A DNA stretch of 34,054 bases from an uncultured Lachnospiraceae bacterium (GTDB lineage: Bacteria > Bacillota > Clostridia > Lachnospirales > Lachnospiraceae), in contig CANDKY010000036.1 of assembly GCA_947385425.1 (NCBI GenBank), positions 1-34,054 on the forward strand, given 5' to 3'. Positions 15,271-23,567 of this stretch are shown piece by piece. The notes under the pieces were generated by a model. The model was not told the DNA's origin, did not search any database, and was given only the letters and a program-made list of their open reading frames with translations. How positions within the stretch are numbered: position 1 is the first letter of the stretch; each line of letters opens with the position of its first letter. Made by a program: the position numbers and the translations under genes.

Positions 15271-15519
15271 GTGGCAAAAGCGACAGCTGAGGCAGGCGGG
15301 CCGGCAATAGTGCCGCCTGCTGGGAAGAAGAAAGCAGTGGAAAGCAAATATCCGTCCACCGAGCTTGCGAAAGCAGCCGGGACGGACAGCAGCTTATTCG
15401 GGGCGGGTGTCACGCCTGACATTGTGACGGCTGCTTTTTTTGTTGCCGGGAAACATGAGGCTACGAAGCAGGAAGCAAAGGAAATCGTGAGGGAATTTTT
15501 GAAAGGGGGCAGGAAATAG
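15271..15519 (+). CDS. Small protein before tail sheath
   Basis: An 82-residue protein starting at GTG 15271 after AAAGGGGGC. A Lys/Ala-rich N-terminus is followed by YPSTELAKAAG and a C-terminal helical region KHEATKQEAKEIVREFLKGG. Small proteins of this kind lie directly before the sheath gene in PBSX-type phages (YkzL position), where they have no settled role. The stop is directly next to the sheath start. Confidence 0.65.
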   Translation: MAKATAEAGGPAIVPPAGKKKAVESKYPSTELAKAAGTDSSLFGAGVTPDIVTAAFFVAGKHEATKQEAKEIVREFLKGGRK

Positions 15520-16923
15520 GTGGGTACGTTTCGCAAAGGTGAGGTTAAAATCCGGCCGGGTGTGTACCACAGGTATGAGAATTCCGGCGGGAGCCGGGTG
15601 GCCGAAGCCAGGAATGGCATAGGGGCCGGGCTGATCAGGGCGAAGTGGGGGCCGTTAAACAAAGCGGTGGAAATGGATGCCGTGTCAGACGTCAACGCAG
15701 TGTTTGGCTCCGGGATGACAGAGGATTTAATCACGGAGATGTTTGACGGCGGGATATCGTCCGGGAAGTTTGTCAGGATAGGGAGCGGCGGGAGCGCGCC
15801 ATCCATCGTGCTTAAGACGGAGGATGATACGGATGCGGTCACAGTCACAGGGGCATATGTCGGGAGCCGCCCGTTTTCCGTATCCGTGAGGGAGTCCATC
15901 ACGGGGGGAAATAAAGAATTTACCATCTATGAAGGCGCTGTGGCCGTTATCAGCGTAAATTTTGCAATCGCAGAGGATGAGGTTGCAGGGCTGGTGGAAG
16001 CCATCAACGGGGCGACGAAGGAATTCGGGGCGAAAGCAGCGGCAGGGGCATCCGGAAAGATTGCTATTATTGCCCAAGAGGCTATGACGGGAGGTATGGA
16101 TCCGGACGTGGATACAACAGACTACAGCAGGGGGCTTTCCGTCCTGGAGGCAGCAGCTTTTAACTGCCTGGCGGTGGATTCTGACGACGTGGCGGTCCAT
16201 GCGCTGGTAAATGCCTTTTTGACAAGGACATATACGGCTGGGGCCTACCCAATGGCATGCGTGGCTGAAAATAAGGATATTGACTTGGATACAAGGATAA
16301 GCCATGCGGCTGCTTATAACAATGAAATGATGCATGTGGTGTTAAACCCGGCCTACAGCGTCGGCGGGAAACTGGCGGAAGGGTACCGGTTGGCAGCACG
16401 TATTGCCGGGATGATTGCTTCCGTGGCATCCAATGCCAGCCTGACGCACCGGATTGTTTCCGGCTATGAGGCAGTGGCGGAACCGCTGACAAACACACAG
16501 ATCGAAAAGGCACTGAAAAATGGATGCATTGTCCTAACGGAAAATGCAGGCTCCCAGGTGTGGATCGAACAGGGGATTAACACCCTGGTTACACCCGGCG
16601 CGGAGCAGGATGAAGGGTTCAAGAAAATCCGCAGGGTAAAGACCAGGTTTGAACTGATGCAGCGGATTGACGATACCCTGGAAGTCCTGATCGGGAAGGT
16701 GAACAATGATACAGACGGGAGGGCAGCTCTGATTGCTTCCGCACAGGCTGTAATAGACCTGATGGCAAGCGAAGGCAAGCTGATCCCGGGCGGAACGTTC
16801 GGGGAGGACCCGAAGCAGGTATCAGAGGGGGACTATGCATATTTCATTATTGCCGTGGATGATATAGACAGCATTGAAAAAGTCTACCTGGATTATCAGT
16901 TCAGGTTCAGCCAAACATCATAG
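15520..16923 (+). CDS. Contractile tail sheath protein (XkdK-like)
   Basis: A 467-residue sheath subunit. It starts at GTG 15520 with MGTFRKGEVKIRPGVYHRYE, the normal opening of XkdK/YqbK sheath proteins. The mid region LSVLEAAAFNCLAVDSDD, MACVAENKDIDLDTRISHAA and YRLAARIAGMIAS and the C-terminal KIRRVKTRFELMQRIDDTLE with YLDYQFRFSQ are sheath-domain features. The N- and C-terminal strands interlock neighbouring subunits. Presence of this gene shows the tail is contractile. Confidence 0.93.
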   Translation: MGTFRKGEVKIRPGVYHRYENSGGSRVAEARNGIGAGLIRAKWGPLNKAVEMDAVSDVNAVFGSGMTEDLITEMFDGGISSGKFVRIGSGGSAPSIVLKTEDDTDAVTVTGAYVGSRPFSVSVRESITGGNKEFTIYEGAVAVISVNFAIAEDEVAGLVEAINGATKEFGAKAAAGASGKIAIIAQEAMTGGMDPDVDTTDYSRGLSVLEAAAFNCLAVDSDDVAVHALVNAFLTRTYTAGAYPMACVAENKDIDLDTRISHAAAYNNEMMHVVLNPAYSVGGKLAEGYRLAARIAGMIASVASNASLTHRIVSGYEAVAEPLTNTQIEKALKNGCIVLTENAGSQVWIEQGINTLVTPGAEQDEGFKKIRRVKTRFELMQRIDDTLEVLIGKVNNDTDGRAALIASAQAVIDLMASEGKLIPGGTFGEDPKQVSEGDYAYFIIAVDDIDSIEKVYLDYQFRFSQTS

Positions 16924-16936
16924 GAGGTGAAGCGGG

Positions 16937-17401
16937 ATGTCAGTATTAAACACACAAAGATACCGTGACACGAGGAACGTGCTCACCGGCAAGGACGGCG
17001 CTTTTTTTGATGATGAAGGGAACATGCTTGCCACTGTGGAGAGCTACAACGTGCAGGTAAGCAACAACAACGGGAATTACCAGCCTTTGGGGGCCATGCA
17101 GGAGATGGATATACCCCAGACCTTTAAAGTGACGCTTATAGTGACGGCGGTTGTCATTGAAAGTGATAAGTTTATCCAGGAGTACCTGGATGCGCTTGAC
17201 CAGGACACGCTCCCGCACTGGAATTTCCAGGGGATGATCCGGGGGAGGAACGGCTCCGAAGAGCGTATGAATTTCCGGGACTGTGTGCCTTCCGGGACGG
17301 TCGACCTGCAGAACCTTACGGTCGGAGATATCATAAGGCGGAACTGGAATTTAACGGTGAACCAGCCGCCTAAGCTGCAGTCGCTCTTGACAGCCGCATG
17401 A
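16937..17401 (+). CDS. Tail tube protein (XkdM-like)
   Basis: A 154-residue tube subunit starting at ATG 16937 after AGGAGG. It shows the usual XkdM order: RNVLTGKDGAFFDDEGNMLATVESYNVQV near the N-terminus, a PLGAMQEMDIPQTFKVTLI middle and FRDCVPSGTVDLQNLTVGDI near the end. It forms the inner tube that the sheath drives into the cell. It follows the sheath gene directly and ends before a strong terminator. Confidence 0.9.
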   Translation: MSVLNTQRYRDTRNVLTGKDGAFFDDEGNMLATVESYNVQVSNNNGNYQPLGAMQEMDIPQTFKVTLIVTAVVIESDKFIQEYLDALDQDTLPHWNFQGMIRGRNGSEERMNFRDCVPSGTVDLQNLTVGDIIRRNWNLTVNQPPKLQSLLTAA

Positions 17402-17431
17402 TCGGGGAATTAAATAGTAAACAATGGTAAG

Positions 17432-17460
17432 GAGACAGCCGCAGGGCTGTCTCTTTTTTT
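17432..17460 (+). terminator. Hairpin with T run between tube and chaperone genes
   Basis: A 9-bp perfect stem GAGACAGCC (17432-17440) with GGCTGTCTC (17445-17453), a 4-base GCAG loop and seven T. It would let high expression of the tube and sheath stop here, with reduced read-through to the tail assembly genes. Confidence 0.9.
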
Positions 17461-17479
17461 AATCCAGGAGGGAAAGGTT

Positions 17480-18180
17480 ATGGATAAGAAAAATATAGGA
17501 AGCATGGATGAAGCGCAGGAGGGAATGTACCTGACAGAGGAAGAAGAGAAAGAAGAAAGGAAGGAATTTTATCTCCGTAATGAGGCAGATATCCTGGAAG
17601 GGCTGCTGAAGACGGCATCCTATAAAAATGATGAAACGGAAACACACAGGATTGAGATTGCAAGGAATGGCGTTGTCACACTGTGTTTCCGTATCCATCC
17701 GTTATCGGAAGATGATTTTATCAAATGCCGTAAGGCCCATACAAAATATAAAAAGAACCGACAGGCAGGAGGCGTGAAAGTTGCGGACGATGTGGATGCC
17801 TCCGCATATAGGAGTTCCGTGATTTATGAGGCCACCGTGGAAGAGGACAGGAAGAAAATCTGGGACAATAAGGCCGCCTGGGATAAGCTGGATGTCCTTT
17901 CCGGGTACCAGTTAATCGAAAAGGTGCTGAAAGGCGGGGAGAAGGATGCCGTGTATGAAAAAGTTGAGGAAATCAGCGGGTACGGGACTGTGGAGGAAGT
18001 GGCAAAAAACTGATTGAGGCCGGAGGCATAGGTACGCTCCTGCATCAGATTTTCCAGCGGCACCATATCCCTCCGGATGAAGTGCTGACGAAGCCGCGCG
18101 GCGTACAGGCATTTATGCTCCACTCAATGCTTATTACGCTGGAAGCAGAGGAAAAAAGAAGGAACGGGGAGGAGGTGTGA
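17480..18180 (+). CDS. Tail assembly chaperone with -1 frameshift (XkdN/G-GT type)
   Basis: The zero-frame product is 177 residues, ending VEEVAKN at TGA 18011-18013. A slippery heptamer A AAA AAC at 18004-18010 lies directly before that stop, with GGAGG at 17992-17996, the arrangement of dnaX-type stimulators. Slipping back one base continues LIEAGGIGTLLHQIFQRHH for 56 more codons to TGA 18178-18180, giving about 233 residues. That matches the gpG/gpGT pair of lambda and its counterparts in contractile phages, which chaperone the tape measure during tail assembly. The N-terminus EEAQEGMYLTEEEEKEERKE-like acidic start is normal for this family. Translation starts at ATG 17480 after GGAGGG. 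Confidence 0.85.
18004..18010 (+). promoter_or_regulatory. Programmed -1 ribosomal frameshift site
   Basis: A AAA AAC is read in the zero frame as gca-aaa-aac-tga. A GGAGG element 7 bases upstream is the expected stimulator. Only a weak stem is visible downstream. Confidence 0.8.
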
Positions 18181-18183
18181 CCC

Positions 18184-21100
18184 ATAGGGGAAACATTCCG
18201 TATTGACATGGATGTCAATGTTAAAGACAACACGGAACCGGGCCTGTCAAGGGCGGGAAAGAAGATAAGCTCTTTTGAAAAGTCAATGAAAAGCGTGGAA
18301 GACCGCCTACGCAAGATGGGGAACACGAAGGTCAATATGGCGCTTGATGCCGTGGACAAAGCCTCCGCCGTGATAAAAAAGGTAAAAAGCAGCGTGAAAG
18401 ACTTGGCAGGCAAAGCGTGGAAGGTTACGGTTGGCGTTAAGGATATGGCAAGCAGTGCCATAAAAGGCATACTGGGGCTGGCATCAAAAGCCGGGGAGGT
18501 TATGGGCATATCCTTCGGTATTACAGACAGCATAGACACTTTTAAGGGGTTTGAAGCCGCCATGTCGCAGGTAAAGGCCATAAGCGGGGCCACTGCAGAG
18601 CAGATGGATCTGCTGAATGCGAAAGCGAAGGAAATGGGGGCCACAACGAAGTTCACGGCCACGGAAGCAGGCGAGGCTTTTAATTATATGGCTATGGCCG
18701 GATGGGAAACCGGGGATATGCTGAACGGCATTGAAGGCATCCTGAACCTGGCCGCAGCGTCCGGGGAAAGCCTGGGGACAACTTCTGACATTGTGACGGA
18801 CGCCCTGACTGCCTTCGGCCTGAAAGCAAGCGATGCAGGGCATTTTGCGGACGTCCTGGCGGTGGCATCATCCAGCGCAAATACGAATGTCAGCATGATG
18901 GGCGAGACGTTTAAGTATGTAGGCGCGGCATCCGGTGCCTTGGGATATTCCATTGAGGATGTCGCCCTTGGCATCGGCCTCATGGCAAATTCCGGCATAA
19001 AGGCATCCCAGGCGGGCACGGAGCTTAATTCCATCTTTACGCGGCTGTCTACGGACACCAACGGGGCGCGGAAGGCAATAGAAGCGCTGGGGGTAAGCTT
19101 TTACAGGTCTGACGGCTCTGCAAGGGCTTTTGGCGACGTCATGCTGGATTTGCGCGAAGCAACTAAGGAAATGACACAGGAAGAGAAAATGAACTTTGCA
19201 AACAAGGTGGCCGGCATGAGGGCGCAGGCAGGGCTGATAGCCATGCTGAATGCGACTACCGGGGATTACAATAAGCTGACACAGGCCATCAAAGCTTCCG
19301 ATGGCGCGTCAAAGGATATGGCGGATACGATGCTGGATAACCTGGAAGGCTCTTTTACCTTGTTGCAAAGCGCGGTGGACGGCGCTAAAATGAATTTAGG
19401 GGAAAGGCTGTCCCCTTACCTGAGGCAATTTGCCGACTGGCTTACAAGCGTAATGCCGCAGGTGAATAAAGCCATTGACAGCATGATGGATTTTGTGGAC
19501 GGAAAAATTGAAAATTTAAAAGGCCGGCTGGGGGAAATGACGGCGGGCATGGACTGGAAGAACGCCGATTTTTTTGGGAAAGTGAAGATTGCATGGGATA
19601 CCATCATTGCAGAGCCGTTTTCCGAATGGTGGAATACATCCGGCAAGGCTATGATGGCAGAGAAAGCAGCCAGTATCGGGCAGGGCATAGGCGCGGCAAT
19701 TTCCTCCGGGCTTATGGGGCTGCTGGGCATTGACATCGGCGGCGCAGCGGATGAGGGCGCAAGCATAGGCATGGCTTTTGGCAAAGGGCTGGCTTCCGGG
19801 TTTGACATCCAGGGGCTGAAATCCAAAGTCTGGGACGCCATAAAATCCCTTTTTTCCAATGCGGCGGATATCCTGCCGGGCGGCGATTCCGCGAAGCTCT
19901 CTTCATGGTTGTCAGCGGCACTGATAGCTAAGATGGGGAAAGGCGTGATTGGCGCCGGGTGGAAAGCGGCCGACATTGGGAAGAAAATAGCAGGGAGCAG
20001 TGTAATGGGCAGCTTCTCGCTTGCGGAAGATTTATCGGGAGCTGTTACGGCAAGTGGTGGTGGGATTCTTGGTTTATTGGGAAAAACCGGAATGGCATTG
20101 GGATCCGGCGCAACATCAAGCGCCGGGCTGGTTGCTGCAGGGGGCGGGGCCATAGCAGGCGGGGCAATTGGTGGCGCTGCTGTCATTTCCGGATTAAAAG
20201 ATTTATCCATTGCCCTGAAAGAAAGGGAAGATGCGGAGAAATCTAATGCATATGGTGAATCCAGCGCATGGAAAATTGGCGGTGTTGGTGGCGGTGCGGC
20301 GGCCGGTGCAGCGATCGGCTCCTTTTTTGGTGGGATTGGCGCTGTGCCTGGTGCTTTGATTGGTGCGGGCATAGGAGGTATAGCCGGATGGATAAAAGGT
20401 AAGAAAGCGGTGGAAGAATATCAGGAGGCTGTAGACAAAGCAGCCTTGGCAGACCAGGAAGCGGCATTGAAAGCGGCCCTGGCAACGGAGCAGGCTAAAT
20501 ATGCGTCGCAGGAACTTAAGGATGCATTGGCCAACGGAGTATCCGATTCAGAGTTTGCCTACATGTTGCAGCAGATAGAGTCCCAAAACCTAAAATCACA
20601 TTTTGGCGATATTACACTGTCACTGGAAGAGATAAAATCCCTGGCACAGAGCATCATGATACCTAAAGAAGCGGCCAGCAACCTGGATACTTTTGCATGG
20701 GCATCCCAAAGCGCGGAGAAAAGCCTGGGTAACCTGCAAAGTTCCCTTACTGCTATGGAAAAGCTGAACTGGCGGGCCGGCCTCGGCCTGGAACTGGATG
20801 AAACGGATATGGAGGCTTATAAGGCTGGGATTGATAACTTGATTGTAAGTGCAGAGCAGTACCTTGATTCAAAGCATTTTGAGGCAGGCATGGCGTTGAA
20901 TATACTGGTAGACGAGGGTGATCCATCCGGTATAATTGCAGGGGTGGATGCTATGTATGAAAAGCTCCAGGGCGAATTAAATTCTGCCGGGGAGGAACTT
21001 ACGGCGCAAGTGAATATTGCTTTGGAGGATGGCGTGATTGATGCGGATGAGCAGAAGATTATAGCGGAACTCCAACAGAAGGTACGGGAAATCACGGAAA

Positions 21101-22887
21101 GGGTAAGCAATGCGGAGCTGGATGCAAAGATGCAGGTACTCAATATGAAATACAGCGGTGCACAGCTTGATTATGATTCTTTTTCCAGCCTCCAACAGGA
21201 ACTTGCCGCACAGGTGCAGGCATATACTGACCAGTACCAGGAGGCGCTTACGGTAGGGATTACTGCCCTAAACCTTGAACTGGATGACAATGCAATTTCC
21301 AATGAAGAGTATAATGCGGCGGTGCAGGAGCTGCAGAATAATTATCAGGCCAGCATAGAAGACATGCAGGTCAAAGTGGAAAGTTTCCAGTTGGATGCCA
21401 TTGCAGGTGCCTATAGTGATGCCCTGGATGGCCTTCTGCCGGAAATGCAGGGAACAACAGCGGAGAAGCTTTCGGCAGGGCTGCATGATGCCATTGCTTC
21501 TGGCGTAGAAGCTGCTGACTGGAATGTAGACACGGTAAGGCAGTTCCTTGGCTTGGAAAACCTGCAGACAGAGGCGGCGGAAGAAATAGCGCAGCTTATG
21601 GGCATGGTAATGGAGACAGTACCAACGCAGATGGTAGATGCGATCCGGGAAACGGCAGAGCCAGCGGCCATCGGGGAGCCTGTCACGGAAATCCTGGATG
21701 AAGGGATTGCGGCAGGGGTGGAAAATATGGATGCGTCACAGGCCGGGCAGGCTATTGTGGACAAAGTAGGGGAATCCATTGTCCTTGCCGGCAACGAAGG
21801 GCTTGGCAGGGTGACAAAGGAGATGGTGGACGGCGCTTTCCGGGATATGGATTTTTCGGAAAGTGCCGAAGTAATGGTGGAGAACCTTGCAGGGAATATC
21901 GAGGCGGTTGACAGTTCTGCCATCCCGCAGGCAGTCGGGAACCAGGTAAACACCAGCCTAGAAGATTTGGATTTACTGCCTGCAGCGGAAAGCATTTTGG
22001 GAAATCTAACAGGCTCCTTGGCAGAGGCGGACTATACAGCCATAGGGGAAATGCTGCTGGGCGGGATGCTGGGATATTTTGAGGAAGCGGATTTTGCGGA
22101 ACTCGGGATGATGCTTACCATGCATATCGCGGAAAGCCTTACAGCAGAAGAGAACCTTGTTATGCTGGAAACGGCAGCGCAGACGATGGCATCGGCAACG
22201 GACACATACTTAAATAATGAATTTAGCTTGAATGTTGGCAATGAGGCAGGCAATGAGGTTCCGGGGAATATTTCCCAAAGCCTGGACAGGAATAAGGAGA
22301 ACGTGCATCCGGGGTGTGATGCGATTGTACTTGAGGTTGACTCATACCTGACAGGGCAGTTAAATTCCCTGACGGTAAATGCCTCGCCGACAGTTAATAT
22401 TACACCAAATTATGTAGTAAGTGGTGCCATGCCGGATCTTACCGGTGGTTTGGGTGCTGCCGGGAAACATGCATCTGGCGGTGTGGTTTCCGGCAAGCAG
22501 TTATCATGGGTTGGTGAGGAAGGGCCGGAAATGATTATCCCCCTGGTGTCAGGCAGGAGGCCGAGGGCATTGGAACTTTACGAGAAAGCCGGGGAAATGC
22601 TTGGTGTGGATAAAAATGCGGATGGGGGCATTATCGGGCTGAATGAAAGTTCCGTCCCTGTACAGGTACCGGATGGCAGGGGTAAGAATAACGAAAACTC
22701 CGGAGAAAACCGGGTAGTTGTGGAAATGTCTGTTGCACCTAATATTACTATTTCTTCCGGCAGCGGTTCAGACGCGGAGGAAATCAGGAGGATGGTTGAA
22801 CAGACGTTCAGGAACATGATGGAAGATGTCAGTGACGGGCTGTCAAGGAAGCTGGCCAGGCAGATGGCAAACATGGGAATGGTATAG
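18184..22887 (+). CDS. Tail tape measure protein (TP901 family)
   Basis: About 1567 residues from ATA 18184, or 1559 from ATG 18208. The conserved TP901 core spans roughly residues 115-330, with AMSQVKAISGATAEQM, ATTKFTATEAGEAFNYMAMA and MANSGIKASQAGTELNSIFTRL. Hydrophobic Gly/Ala-rich segments lie near residues 620-730, and may act in DNA passage. A long helical region follows, and the end carries ASGGVVSGKQLSWVGEEGPE. The ATG has no ribosome site, but AGGAGG sits well placed for ATA 18184, which adds MGETFRID, a typical opening for this family. At about 0.15 nm per residue the tail would be some 230 nm long. Confidence 0.92.
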   Translation: MGETFRIDMDVNVKDNTEPGLSRAGKKISSFEKSMKSVEDRLRKMGNTKVNMALDAVDKASAVIKKVKSSVKDLAGKAWKVTVGVKDMASSAIKGILGLASKAGEVMGISFGITDSIDTFKGFEAAMSQVKAISGATAEQMDLLNAKAKEMGATTKFTATEAGEAFNYMAMAGWETGDMLNGIEGILNLAAASGESLGTTSDIVTDALTAFGLKASDAGHFADVLAVASSSANTNVSMMGETFKYVGAASGALGYSIEDVALGIGLMANSGIKASQAGTELNSIFTRLSTDTNGARKAIEALGVSFYRSDGSARAFGDVMLDLREATKEMTQEEKMNFANKVAGMRAQAGLIAMLNATTGDYNKLTQAIKASDGASKDMADTMLDNLEGSFTLLQSAVDGAKMNLGERLSPYLRQFADWLTSVMPQVNKAIDSMMDFVDGKIENLKGRLGEMTAGMDWKNADFFGKVKIAWDTIIAEPFSEWWNTSGKAMMAEKAASIGQGIGAAISSGLMGLLGIDIGGAADEGASIGMAFGKGLASGFDIQGLKSKVWDAIKSLFSNAADILPGGDSAKLSSWLSAALIAKMGKGVIGAGWKAADIGKKIAGSSVMGSFSLAEDLSGAVTASGGGILGLLGKTGMALGSGATSSAGLVAAGGGAIAGGAIGGAAVISGLKDLSIALKEREDAEKSNAYGESSAWKIGGVGGGAAAGAAIGSFFGGIGAVPGALIGAGIGGIAGWIKGKKAVEEYQEAVDKAALADQEAALKAALATEQAKYASQELKDALANGVSDSEFAYMLQQIESQNLKSHFGDITLSLEEIKSLAQSIMIPKEAASNLDTFAWASQSAEKSLGNLQSSLTAMEKLNWRAGLGLELDETDMEAYKAGIDNLIVSAEQYLDSKHFEAGMALNILVDEGDPSGIIAGVDAMYEKLQGELNSAGEELTAQVNIALEDGVIDADEQKIIAELQQKVREITERVSNAELDAKMQVLNMKYSGAQLDYDSFSSLQQELAAQVQAYTDQYQEALTVGITALNLELDDNAISNEEYNAAVQELQNNYQASIEDMQVKVESFQLDAIAGAYSDALDGLLPEMQGTTAEKLSAGLHDAIASGVEAADWNVDTVRQFLGLENLQTEAAEEIAQLMGMVMETVPTQMVDAIRETAEPAAIGEPVTEILDEGIAAGVENMDASQAGQAIVDKVGESIVLAGNEGLGRVTKEMVDGAFRDMDFSESAEVMVENLAGNIEAVDSSAIPQAVGNQVNTSLEDLDLLPAAESILGNLTGSLAEADYTAIGEMLLGGMLGYFEEADFAELGMMLTMHIAESLTAEENLVMLETAAQTMASATDTYLNNEFSLNVGNEAGNEVPGNISQSLDRNKENVHPGCDAIVLEVDSYLTGQLNSLTVNASPTVNITPNYVVSGAMPDLTGGLGAAGKHASGGVVSGKQLSWVGEEGPEMIIPLVSGRRPRALELYEKAGEMLGVDKNADGGIIGLNESSVPVQVPDGRGKNNENSGENRVVVEMSVAPNITISSGSGSDAEEIRRMVEQTFRNMMEDVSDGLSRKLARQMANMGMV

Positions 22888-22897
22888 GAGGTGGCAC

Positions 22898-23554
22898 TTG
22901 GATTTTTACCTGACTGAGAAGTTAAGCGGGGGCGGCATAGCCCTTTCCATGCTGCCCGAACAGATTACACATAAGAGCAGCGCGTCTTTTGAGAGGTATA
23001 ATATTATCAGCATGGGGCCGGCCGAAGTGCATAACGGGAATGAGCTGCAGACATTTTCCTGGAACGGGCAGTTCCCAGGGCGGGGAATGAAAGGGATGGC
23101 TTTTGTGAAGGAATGGCACTGGCAGCCCCCGGAACAGTTGGAGAGGATTATACGGGGCTGGGAAGAGTCCGGCTCCGTCCTTAATTTTATGGTTACAGGA
23201 ACCAATATCAATTACGACGTGGTAATAAAGGATTTTGACATTATCCTGAAAGGGGTTAATTTCTGGGACTACAGCATCAGCCTGTCAGAGTTCCGGGAAC
23301 TGAAAATTTATACGGTACAGGAGGCAGCAAACAGGGATAAGGCAGGGAAGCGGCGGAGCATGAGCAATATGGCGTATGCAAGGGAAAAGCAGGTATCATA
23401 CACCGTAAAGCCAGGGGATACGCTGTGGGGCCTTGCCAGGAAGTACCTGGGGGACGGGGCGCAGTATACGGCTATTTACGATTTAAACCGGGATGTGATA
23501 GGGCAGGACCCGTCTATGCTGCACAGCGGAATGATCCTTATAATCCCGGTGTAG
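22898..23554 (+). CDS. LysM-domain baseplate protein (XkdP-like)
   Basis: A 218-residue protein starting at TTG 22898, with AGGAGG 6 bases upstream; this removes the spurious upstream extension inside the tape measure gene. Residues 1-150 are the N-terminal domain found in XkdP/YqbP, and residues 168-218 form a LysM module, YTVKPGDTLWGLARKYLG followed by QYTAIYDLNRDVIG and GMILIIP. XkdP-like proteins sit between the tape measure and hub and may link the tail tip to cell wall contact. Order between tape measure and hub is as in PBSX. Confidence 0.85.
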   Translation: MDFYLTEKLSGGGIALSMLPEQITHKSSASFERYNIISMGPAEVHNGNELQTFSWNGQFPGRGMKGMAFVKEWHWQPPEQLERIIRGWEESGSVLNFMVTGTNINYDVVIKDFDIILKGVNFWDYSISLSEFRELKIYTVQEAANRDKAGKRRSMSNMAYAREKQVSYTVKPGDTLWGLARKYLGDGAQYTAIYDLNRDVIGQDPSMLHSGMILIIPV

Positions 23555-23567
23555 GGAGGCGGGATAA

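Noticed and set aside
19416-20372. Minus-strand open frame of 318 codons
   Set aside because: It is the mirror of Gly/Ala-rich tape measure coding; the product is an Ala/Pro repeat string and no start signal is present.
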